A stretch of 64,000 bases of DNA from Helichrysum umbraculigerum (lineage: Eukaryota; Streptophyta; Magnoliopsida; Asterales; Asteraceae): positions 151,031,259 to 151,095,258 of the forward strand of contig CATIUR010000003.1 of the NCBI GenBank assembly GCA_949592205.1. Reading direction: 5' to 3'. Each line of letters starts with the position of its first letter. Position 1 is the stretch's first letter. The position numbers and the translations under genes are program-made. The notes beneath the pieces were generated by a model. The model did not search any database. It was not told the DNA's origin and saw only the letters and a list, made by a program, of their open reading frames with translations. This document shows positions 19,486-30,272 of this stretch, in pieces.

Positions 19486-22400
19486 TGTAACACCCCCAAA
19501 TTTAACAGTTTGCGGAAGCGACGTTTTGGGTGTTACTAATCAATAATCACAAGCACAAAGGATACAGTGAACGACTCTAAATGAGACGTTCGAAAAGTTA
19601 TTACATTAATACATAAGTAGTTCAAAATACAAGCTCGAGTTCAGTAAATTCCTAGAGATTCTAATACATAACAACTAGTACAAAAGTAATGTATGAAAAT
19701 CTCCAAGCTTGTAAATGCATGCGACTCGAGCTAAGTAAGCTTATCCTGCTGGGCATCCCTACTGATGCTGTGTACCTGAGAAACATTACTAAAACGGTCA
19801 ACCAAAAGGTTGGTGAATCTCACAGGTTTATAAGTAAGTAAACAGTTTGAACACACAAGTAGTATTTGTAAATCATAGCCAGCCAGTAATTAACGATCGC
19901 AGGTTATGTTCATCGTTAACTTAAGTTTTAATAAGTGGGTGGTTGCAAGTCTTGCAAACCGTTTGATACAATCGCCATGAGCCACCATAGTTGAAGCTTA
20001 ACGTACAGTAAATATCGGTACCCCCTCATGAATGTAATCCAAAACATTCATACGAAACGAGTAAGAAACGTCCGTTTCTACAGGAACGGTTCGTGGTAGT
20101 GCTTGCTACCCCGGGAGGGGATTGTCAGTCCCATATGGATCCATATACTAAAACTCGCGCTTATCACATAACTAACAACTATGATTCAGGAGGATTTCAT
20201 TGGATTAGTCGTAAACTCATGCAATTGGCGTATCGTTACTCTCATACAGTAAGTAAATCATGGCAGCAAGTAAGTTTTGTGTGTTCATGTAAAACAGTAA
20301 TGCATCTCACCCCTGAGTATAAAACAGTAAAGTAGGGGCTGTGAGACTCACCTGAGTCTGGCAGACAATGCAGTAAGTAAGCAAGTAGTATTTCCGAACT
20401 AGCAACCCTTAGCGTCCTAATACGCATAAGGTTTAGTAAGTAAATGGAATACTTGTAAAGTATCCATGCTAGTTGTTCCCAAACTAGTTAATGTCCATTA
20501 GTTTGTTTGTAAGTTTGTAATCGTTTGTAAATCGTAGTTTGTATAAAAGTTGTACGGTTCGTTTGTTATCGGTGTATAATAATAATTCCATCCATTATTA
20601 TTATGTATTCATAGTAGTGGTACAGTTGTAAAGTATACTCGTATGATCGTTTGTTTGTATTACAACATGTATCGTTTGTGTACGTTCCAATGGGCTTAGT
20701 CCCCAAAGGGTACGAGTGAAACCTCGTAAGTATTCGTATGTATGTTCGTATCAGTTAACGTGTAATCCAGCACGTAACTAGTGAGTGAACTTGTAAGTTC
20801 GTATCGGATGTAATCCCGTGTAGTGTACAAGTGTAAGTTCGTTGGAGTGTAATCTCCTAAGTATTTCCGAGTGAAATCTCGTACGCGTGTGTGAGTGAAA
20901 TCTCACGTTCAGTTTAGTATAGCCTTGTACGTATTCAAGTATCTTTGTATACTTTCAAAAGTATAGTATTTTCATGTATAAGTAACGCTGAGTAAAGTAC
21001 GTTTACGTTTTAAGTATATTCCATACTTGTATAAAATGTAAGTTTCAATGAGCCTGTTATAGCGTCACTTGTATGCGTCACTTCTGTGTATCATGCGACA
21101 CTTAGGTAGTGTCGTGTTATGTTATCTGTTTGATGATGTATGCGACACTTAAGTAGTGTCGGTATTAAGGTGGTGCGTCACTAGGTAAGTGACATTATCA
21201 AGTATAGTTTCTCATCAGGGCGCCACTATAGTAGTGACGGTATTAAGTGTCGTGGTGAAACAGTGCGTCACTAATAAAGTGACGGTATAAGTGAACAATT
21301 TAATATCAGGGCGACACTAGACAAGTGTCGGCATACGTATTTATGCGTCACTGATGAAGTGACGGTATGAGGGTCGGTGACGTCATCAGTAGTAACCGGA
21401 CGTCATTCGTTTCTACTGAAAGTGTTAAGTTCCTACCGATGATAGCGGCACTAACGAAGTGTCGCTTGTTTCTGCTGAAGGTTATATGGTGGCGTCACTA
21501 AAGGAGTGACGCTCGTTACTACTGACGCTCGTTACTACTGAAAGTTATATGGTAGCGTCACTATGTAAGTGTCGTGTTGTTTCTGCCGAAGGCGTTATGA
21601 CTGCGTCACTTGTGAAGTGACGGTATAGTGTTTTAGCGGCACTTAAGAAGTGTCGCGTATGGACGGTTCGTGACATATGCGTCACTCAGACGTAGTGACG
21701 CATAACTGGCGTGAGCCATGCGACACTAGCGTCTGGCCAGTTTTTAGTTTGTGTCGAAAACGTATTTAGCGAGTTCCGTTCAAGTTGAAACTTTTACACA
21801 AGTTATATCATGTTATGTAGAGTTCATAAAAATTGTTGGATGTCGTTTTCAATGTTTGTAGTGTCGTTTTATTTAAAATGACCAAAACTGACATTTTCGT
21901 AAAAGTGTTCAAAAACGAGTTTAGATTACATATATGGACATTACTAAGTTAGGGAAACAATATTCTAGCAAAATAAATGAAATCGGAAAAGTTTCGGGTC
22001 GCCGGAAAACTTACAAGTCGTCGAAACGAAAATCCGAAAAGATGAGTTTGTAGCCCTCGTTCTCGTGATCACTTTTCTCCAAAACGAACCTAGCTTCCAA
22101 GGTGTTTTAATGGTGTTATTAGGGTGTTTAAGTGAAGGTTTTAGAGAGAGAGAGAGAGAATCCGATTGAGAGAGAGAGAGGGAGAGAAAAGATGGAGTAT
22201 GGTATGGTTGTGTGTGTAAGTGTATAAGTGAGGTGAGGGTTTGACATCCCCTCACCTTGGGCCGGTTGGGTGGGGCCACCATGGAGTGGTCTCACCAAGT
22301 TTTCGTCCCCTCGCGTTTGCGCTCCGTGCGGTGTTCGTTTCCCCGGTCGTTTAAACGTAAAAATCATTTTATACGTGATTTAATATACGTTTTTAAAATA

Positions 22401-22813
22401 CAAAATAATATCCGATTATTAAGTTGAAGTATTTTATCAAAATACTAGTTTTTAAGTTATAAAACATAACTTAGTTTTGTTTTGTCGGTTGGTCGAGTTT
22501 TCGGAGAGTTCGGTGACGTTTTAATCAAACGTACGTTTTCCGTTATATTATAAACATAATATAAAGTAATTGTCAAAGTAATTAAATAATTTCACATTAT
22601 TTAATAATTGTTTTATCAGTGTACGCAAGTTTGTACAATTGTTGTTTTATACGATATGTACGAATCGTATACGCGTATATATACATATATTCCATCCATA
22701 TATATATATATAAGTAAGTAATTAACGTATATAATCCTATTTCATATTATATACAAGTAATAAACACGTAATTAGGAAAATTTCAAATTGGTCCTAATTT
22801 TGGGTTTGTTACA
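19486..22813 (-). mobile_element. gypsy LTR copy 3, complete (3328 bp)
   Basis: It is bounded by TGTAACA and TGTTACA and is nearly identical to LTR copy 2. It is the outer 5' LTR of the array, with its minus-strand start at 22813. Instead of a polypurine tract, AT-rich sequence from an older LTR-like repeat follows at 22814. This marks the true edge of the array. Confidence 0.93.
21060..21735 (-). repeat. hairpin cluster, LTR copy 3
   Basis: This is the same series of facing GCGTCACT/AGTGACG and GCGACACT/AGTGTCG arms as at 14668-15335. A remnant of the series also starts LTR copy 1 (8824-8970). Confidence 0.85.
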
Positions 22814-23233
22814 TAATTTCATACAAAATAATTTATTTTATATTATAAAAATATATTTCGACTTTCGTTCGATGATCAAGCGCGTTTCGCGCGTTTTCGT
22901 TGCGTTTAAGTTATTTTATATGATATAATTAACGTGTTAAATATTATCAACATAATATTTATAAGTTTTTGAGTTTATTAAATAATTTCATATTATTTAA
23001 TATTTTGTTCACCAACGTCCGTATTTATACTGTGTCGGACTCCGTTCGGTTGTTTCGCACAATTTCATCAAATTGCGTAAGCGTAATTACAACTAATTAC
23101 ATAAGCGTATATTCACAAAATATACAAGTAGTTACAAGTAATTACAAGTATTTAGCCTAATACTAAACTAAACACACGTAATTAGGGTTTCTAGTAGGAT
23201 TATCAGTAACCCTAAATCGTCGGGTGTCACACC
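22814..23233 (-). mobile_element. older related LTR remnant, interrupted by the array
   Basis: The sequence follows the same order of phrases as the 5' part of the array LTR: a TTAAATAATTTC box near 22976, then an ACACGTAATTAGG box near 23174. It ends GGGTGTCACACC, which on the minus strand gives a typical TGTGACACCC LTR start. It is clearly diverged from the array LTR. I infer an older member of a related family that was the insertion target. Its other end lies outside the window. Confidence 0.45.
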
Positions 23234-25250
23234 CATCAAGTCGGTAACATCCCTGATTGAAAGCTATTGCGGAAATTGGTGGTATTATTGAAATTGGCCT
23301 AGTCCAAGACGGAGGCCTATTTCTAGACAAAATACCTGATTGCTGATTTTATAGTTCTGATGGTTGATTTTCATAACCATGTGGCTGATTTTCTGAACCT
23401 GAGTGCTGATAAGCCTCTGTCTAGACAAAGGCCTAAACACAGACAGACGCCTAGTTCCAGACAGGAATCCTGATTGCAGATTATGAATGCCTTGTTACTG
23501 ATTCATAATACCTGATGGATGATTTTGAAGCCTAAGTGCAGATTTTGCCAAACGGGTCGGGTGGCAAATCTGACCCGTTTTGCTATGACTCTTCATTGGC
23601 TTACCTGCTGGACTTTATGGTCATTAATATTTTAATGATCCATGAATACTAAAGGGGTTATAACTGCAATAGCTTAATGGAGATTATTATTGGTCACTTT
23701 AATACCATTTAATTCCATTGATTGTTGGGAGATATATAACTCCAACAATGGATTCACATGAGAGATACACATAGAACATATAATACTCTTCTGCAACCAG
23801 GTTCTTGTTTGTTGCCTCAAATCAAGAACATCACTCTTTGTCTTATCCCAAAACAAAATTTGTGTAACCCAAGGCATATAGGGTCGAATTTTTGTTTTCG
23901 GAAAGTGATAACACGATTCCAAGGGATATCCGGTCCATTGAAATCTCTACCCTATTACACGGTTTCCTCCAACAGAACCATCTTAAAAGATGGGTTTTTG
24001 GTGGTGAGCAAGGCTTACCATAGATGAAGATGGTGAAGAGATCATGGCTCCTCTTGATGCTTGTATGTGTATTGTAATATTGGTTGCTTGTTAGCTAGTT
24101 TTCCCTCCTTATAAAGGGGGGGTGGGGTCATGCCCAATAAGGAAGCCCATGGGCTGGGAGCCCAAGTACATGGTACACGATCAAGTTCCCCTAGTTCGGT
24201 ATGACAAGTTTATAATTGTCGTGTCAAACTATATATGTGTTGTTGCCAAGAACTTGACATAGAAGTTCGCCCAGCGGGACAATGAATCCGCGAGCATAAT
24301 AGTATTCTCTGGCTTTGGCATGCCAAAAGACTTGCAAAATAAGATAATCTTGCCAAAACACCTTCGATAATGAGTGTGCTAGCGGTATGTAAGTATGTCC
24401 ATAGCATGGATGTCTGTCAAGACATGCACTGTAAAATAAAGTAGTCCAATCAGAGTCCTGGCAATAAACCTGCGACCGTGAACCTGCTAGCAAAATCAGC
24501 GCACCACTGTTTGGGCAGTGAGAAATGCAAGGCATTTAACAACAGTATTGCAATGTGCCCAACCAATAGAACTAACATGGTATACTCTTTGGGGTGACAT
24601 ATAGTATATCATCACTCCCCCAGTTTAATATAGTAATTTTATCAAGAACCATGTTAAACTAATTGTTGTGTTGCTGCACATGATTGACTTGAGTAATTGA
24701 TTTTAAGTCGGTATAATTTTGTTTGTTTGTTTTGCTTTAATTTTGTCTGGTTAGTCATGACTTAGCAAATTCTAGGTTGCTTACGGTACATGAATGATCA
24801 GCTAGCAAGCCTATTGGCGGATGCTTGTGTCATTCCTGTCTTGTTCTGATTCATCACTAGCCAACCTATTGGTTGAGGTGAATCTCTGCCAGGGATAGGG
24901 CTAGAATTCACCTTCCACTGTGGCAGAGCCGCCACTCCAGTCTGCTAATTCGGGTGATTCTGTCAGCCAAGTGCAGGGAGTGGGGCTACGTGGGGTTATA
25001 CAGGATAACCCCGGCCAACGGGGTGGCCATGAGTGCCTGTTTGCACCTTGCATGTTTTGACTTGCATAAACATGAAAAATATGACAAGTCTCCTGGAGTG
25101 AACAACTTTTTCAACTGAACCTTTTTAACAAAGCGATTAACACAAAATGGCAGAAGAGGTAATCATTCCCCTCCAAGCTTGCATCAGTTGTTCACAAGTA
25201 ACATTTTTTATGTTGATACCGTATATAGGCCTGAACGACCTTCTTAAAGG
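23234..25250. other. gene-poor, likely decayed transposon DNA
   Basis: There is no credible gene. A short repeated phrase (CCTGATTGC or CTGATGG with GATTTT) recurs at 23330-23540. Minus-strand open frames at 24210-24535 lack any recognisable domain. The sequence resembles the non-coding part of an LTR element but shows no terminal signals I can defend. Confidence 0.4.
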
Positions 25251-25254
25251 TTTA

Positions 25255-26110
25255 TGGTAGCTCAATCTGAAGGCATAGCTTAACCTGGAAAGCGGAGCTT
25301 AATAGCCCATCCCTGTCTGAAGAGCAGAGCTTAAAAGCTCATCTTGAAAGCAGAGCTTAAGAGCTCAATTTGAAAGCACATCATAATAACTCGTCCATGT
25401 GTAATAAGTAGAGCTTAATAGCTCAATCTGAAAAGCAGAGCTTGAAAGCTCAATCCTGTTTGATAAGTAGAGCTCAAAAGCTCAATCCGAAAAGCAGAGC
25501 TTGAAAGCTCAATCATGTTTAGTAAGTAGAGCTTAATAGCTCAATCCGAAAAGTAAAGCTCAAAAGCTCAATCCTGTTTGATAAGTAGAGCTTAAAAGCT
25601 CAATCATGTTTGATAAGTAGAGATTAATAGCTCAACCCGAAAAGTAAAGCTCAAAAGCTCAATCATGTTTGATAAGTAGAGCTTAATAGCTCAATCCGAA
25701 AAGTAAAGCTCAATCCTTTTTGATAAGTAGAGCTCAAAAGCTCAACCTGAAAAGTAAAGCTCAAAAGCTCAATCCTGTTTGATAAATAAAGCTAAATAGC
25801 TTAATCATGTTGGATATATAAAGCTGAATAGCTTAATCCTATTTGATAAATAAAGCTAAATAGCTTAATCCTATTTGATAAATAAAGCTGAATAGCTTAA
25901 TCCTGTTTGTAAAGCTCAATACAGAGCTTAACGCGTAAAGCGAGGCTGGAATGCCCAGTAATAAAGAGCATAGCTGGAAAGCTTGATAAAGATCTTAATC
26001 TGAAAGGCTCATCAATGAAGAGCATAGCCAAATAGATCAACTTGAAAAACAGAGCTAAAGAAGTCAGTCATGAATAACAAAGCTCAAAATGAAAAGCAGA
26101 GCTGAAAGTA
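25255..26110. repeat. minisatellite with AGAGCTTAAnAGCTCAAT units
   Basis: A degenerate tandem array in which a GTTTGATAAGTAGAGCT-type phrase recurs at intervals of about 33-36 and 50-65 bases from 25448 to about 25900, with weaker copies either side. Each unit holds two AGCT-containing arms around an A-rich loop (AGCTCAAAAGCT), so every unit can pair with itself. Units drift toward AAGCTAAATAGCTTAATC at the right end. Confidence 0.85.
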
Positions 26111-26316
26111 TAGAATTTTATAAACATGTCAATAATGACCCATTTAGATGCATATATATTTAATAGACATCTAATCTTAGAAGATTGTACTGTTTTAATT
26201 AACCATCAGGCATCAGCATCCTATTACTTTATGATTCAAAGACTCTCGGTGACACGCTTATGTCACAACGTGAATAATCTGATATCCGCGTTACGTTGAT
26301 GAAGTTTAACAGCACT

Positions 26317-27955
26317 CACTACAACAAATGTGCCCAATGTTCACGGTTTTTTGTTCACGATTGGTGAAAGTGTGAAGAAAAAACTTACAAAATTCACGAT
26401 TATAAGCGTGTAAAAAGTGTACACACTTTTAAGTGTGAAGGATGCAAGAAGTTAACAAACTTGTTCATGCTTATGATGGTGAAGAAAAAAGTTGACATTT
26501 ATGAGTGTGATTTACTTGAACATACAGTTTTAAGCATGGAGTAATATATTTTTTTACACATCAAAGCGTGAAAAAGAATATACGTTTTGTGGCCATTTTA
26601 ACTTTTTAAGTGTGAGAAATAGATAGATATTTTGTCACGTTATAAAGCGTGAAGAAACACATTCAAAAATAAAATAACATTTCACGCTTTTTAGTGTGTA
26701 GAATATGACATGGTTTTACATTTGAAGAAAAAGTTCCCGTCAATTCACTTTACATATTACTCTATACATATGTATATACATACTTTTCCCGTTTTATATG
26801 TGTAATTCGTCAAATTGATATGTGAACCCTAACTCTTACCCTTCGTCAAATTTGTATCGTTGATCATGAATCTTAACTTTTCTTCTTATTCAAATTCACA
26901 AATTTATATTGTTGATTATGAACCCTAGTTTTAAACGATCAAAAATTGACACACGGATTGCATAAAAAAAATATTCATTTCAGCTAGTTATGTTGGATAT
27001 TCGAGCGCTCTAAATTCAAGCGTATGTGTCATCGATTTCAAGCAGTTGATCGAGTTTTGGTAATTTTACTGTGTGACTTATCATCGGCTTACACAGATTG
27101 ATCACGTTTTCATGATTTCAAGGTACGTTTATCTTAAACCCTAACTTTTGTTATTCAACAAATTCGTAAACTTTGAGTAATCTATGTTCAAGCAATCAAT
27201 ATCAAAAACTCCTTGAATGAATCGGTCTTTAATATTCAAGTTTGTGATTTTTGAATGCATTGATTTTTCGTGGATTTCTAGGATTTTGGTTGTCATTTGT
27301 GGTGTATTAGTGGAATGGAAGAAGTTTTTAGGGGATGATGCATAAGTTTGGTCTGCCTCTCATGATTTATGTTTAGCGCAATGCATTTAACTTAATTTAT
27401 ATAGTTTCTTAAAGGCATAGTAACTCACTTACGTGTGAAATTATGCAGTTACCTATACTATATGATGAATTCAGATAATGTTATGCTAAGAGTTCTTTTA
27501 ATTAAATGGTATACGATTTTATGATATGATTATCTTCATTATGATGCCAATGGAGCTGAAGCCATATACTAATTTGTGTATACTTGTAGTCATATCATTA
27601 ATGGATTATTGAGATATTATGGTCATTGAGCATAGTTAATTTCTCCTAATACCTGTTAGACATGTTTCCTTTCAATAAGTAGCAAAAAGCAGAGACATCA
27701 CATCAACAATACTTGCAGCAAGCTAATTAGTTTGTGCTTTAGGCTCATAGAGGGCACACCAATCTGTCTGAGGAATAACTTAATAGAACAAAAATGCAGT
27801 TGATTAGATCATTTATTGATCGTTTCTAATTTAAAATTGAGTCCAATTACTATGTAAGTTGGATGCAAACTGAACAATGGAAAGGATAAAAACATATAAG
27901 TTTAAAGGATTGGTATCAACTTTTACTCGAATTAGGTGTTAAAAATGTATTCACT
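26317..27955 (+). mobile_element. CACTA-like transposon 5' terminus with subterminal repeats
   Basis: The segment opens with CACTACAACAAATG, a plant CACTA-type terminus. About 400 bases follow in which a short motif (variants of CACGnTTnTAAGCGTGA, often GTGTGAAG) recurs in both orientations, as expected of subterminal transposase-binding repeats. AT-rich DNA without an ORF follows. I cannot place the 3' terminus. Confidence 0.5.
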
Positions 27956-28027
27956 ACAACAAATTTGCAAGTTCCTCGCGCCTTTTTTTTCACAGCCTAT
28001 TAAAATGTGAACAAATAATTTAGGGCT
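27956..28027 (+). mobile_element. second CACTA-like 5' terminus
   Basis: CACTACAACAAATTTG opens here in the same orientation as at 26317, followed by a facing TTTTTCAC/GTGAACAAA pair. It is interrupted after about 70 bases by the solo LTR at 28033. A separate element or a duplicated end are both possible. Confidence 0.4.
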
Positions 28028-28032
28028 TTATT

Positions 28033-30267
28033 TGTAACGTCCACTTCTTGGGCCTAGTAGTATTTTAATATTTTCTTACTTTGAATTATTATTTAATGTG
28101 TCAGAAAATAGTTTCGTTGTGTTATTTGAAAATAATGGGGAAAAGAGTCAAATAATTTATTGTGACTAGTAAATTATTAACTGTTTTAAATTAATATAGT
28201 TGACGGTAAAATAAAATAGTTTTTCCTCGCAAATGGTTTCCAGGTTCCAGACAATAGATCTAAAAGGGGACAAAACTAGTACAAATATTGATGATATATG
28301 TGTAAAATACGTTTTAATTCTCAGAAACATTCCAGTAACTACGATTGAGAGCTAGAGAAAGATTGAAACCCTAAATTCAAACCCTAATCATCAATTATTA
28401 TTGAGAAATCAATTCCTTTTTCCCGTTTCTTGATCTGGTCGCACATAATCACGCACAGGGACGAGTTTTAAGTTGCAAAACAAGATTAAAGGTTAAATTG
28501 AGTTTGTATAACTTGGATTCAAGCTTCAAAAACATGAATTAATCATCCTCTAATCCTTCTAAACATTTGGTAAGTTTTGATTCTTCAATTTACATAACCC
28601 TAGAAAATGGGTTTTGAGTAATCAATAGAATTTGTATGATTAAAGTTAAATTGAAGCTTGAATTGATGATATAGTTGTTAGTTGATACTTAAATAAGGAT
28701 TATAATCTAAACCCTAACTTAGAAATGAAAGAATTAGTATATGATCATGATAAAAGTTATGGGTTTAGTTGATTATTCATGAATTAAAGCTTGTAGTCAT
28801 GTTAGAATTGTTAGTTAATGCTTAATTCATGATTAGTAGTTGAAACCTAACCTAAAATTGAAAAGGTTGAAGTATGATTATGAAGAAAGTCATGAAACTA
28901 ATATGTATTCAAGAATTATAAGCTTTTAGGCTTAAACTAATGATATATGATTGATAAGTGTTGTTAGTGATCATATATTTGATAAGTGTTTATGAACTTA
29001 TAATGTTCAAAGTGATTATTCATAACTTTGGATTGAATTAGGTTAAATTACTATAAGTGAATGATGACTCATTTGAATTGTAGTTGAAAATGATTATCAT
29101 GATAATTTGTCATGATTAAGTAATAACTCAAGAATTTGGATAATGTATTTAAATATGATAAATTCAATGGGAGTAATGGATTGATGATCTTGATTAATTA
29201 AGTATCACGTTGTAGTTACTAAATATGTTGTTGAAAATTATTGATAATTGTGATGATTGTGTAAATTCATATAAATTGAGTATTTTAGAATTTTTTAATG
29301 TAAACATATTGGAATGATGTTATATAAATTTTGAGACAAGTGATTAACTTGTGTTATTTTGTTGTAATTCCAGATGAACAGAAGACTCAGTGACATTAGA
29401 CTACTGAGTGGATCACTGGTTATTGGTGAGTGGATCTGTAACCTTAGTGTAATTTAGTTGTAACAGGTTTGGTTACAACGGGTAAACGTATTATTATTGT
29501 TTTAGTGCCATGATGATTATGGTTTAATTGTAATAATGTTGTTGATAGACTGTTTAGTCTGATATGTTGCCATGATGAGTATGTGAATATGTGATCACTT
29601 GATGTAATGCCTTTGCGCATTGAATTATTGAGGTCATCGGATACTGGGCTTGTTGCTATTGTTGGGCGACAGGAATTTCCTTGTACATATCGTTAATAGG
29701 AAATTAGGTCGTGTGAAAATAGCAATAAGCTATCGGTCAATTCTGTATAGGCCAATACAGTTTGATGATAAGAGTTCTTGGGGCCACCGCGGCAGTAGGG
29801 TTTCCCAAGAACCACCGATCCTCATTGATATTGTGTGTTTACGATACTTTATGCTGTAAACATGTGTTGCTATGTTAATCTCGTCGTAAGATTTGTTATT
29901 GCTAAGTTAGATTGTTGTTACATGTCTACTCACTTAGCATTGAGCTAATCCCCAACATTAATACTTCTTCCAGGTTATGGATTCGATAACGGGTGGGCAA
30001 GAAGTATGTATTCTGATGGAATGTTTGACAACCGGGCTTTTACTCTGATAATGATTTGATTAAATCAATGTGTCTTTGAAATTATATAACACCCAACTGT
30101 TGTATTTTGGTTATGTAGATATAACTTGTCTGTATAGGGTTTGAAACAATCGGACTTTATATATGTATTTTATTTGATATAAACTAGTAATATGTTGGAC
30201 TTACGCTTCCGAAATATAAATGTCCATTTAAAATGTTTAAATTGTGTCGTAAATGAGGGGTGTTATA
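28033..30267 (+). mobile_element. solo LTR with 5-bp target duplication (TTATT)
   Basis: The segment starts TGTAACGTCC and ends GGGGTGTTATA. It is flanked by TTATT at 28028-28032 and 30268-30272, a perfect 5-bp duplication, so it is one complete LTR left by recombination. It shares a GC-rich phrase (GGnnCCACCGCGGCA near 29781) with the minus-strand LTR at 35116-37090, and both end in GTTATA. The family is probably Ty3/gypsy, judging by the TGTAAC start. No coding sequence is retained. Confidence 0.85.
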
Positions 30268-30272
30268 TTATT

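Larger units (their letters stand above)
8824..22813 (-). mobile_element. tandem array of a gag-only Ty3/gypsy-like element (LTR-int-LTR-int-LTR)
   Basis: Three LTR copies and two internal regions alternate on the minus strand and share LTRs. The repeat unit is about 6392 bp (13094-19485). Each internal region (about 3.06 kb) runs from an initiator-Met-type primer-binding site through gag and a second zinc-knuckle ORF to a polypurine tract. Protease, RT, RNase H and integrase are absent, so the element must use enzymes from a relative. The copies are nearly identical, which points to recent origin. Shared LTRs are the expected product of unequal recombination between LTRs. The left LTR is cut by the copia insertion. 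PBS type, gag family and long LTRs suggest a chromovirus (Tekay-like) relative, which is an inference. Confidence 0.88.

Noticed and set aside
24210..24535. Overlapping minus-strand ORFs of 65 and 103 residues
   Set aside because: There is no recognisable domain, start context or neighbouring exon.
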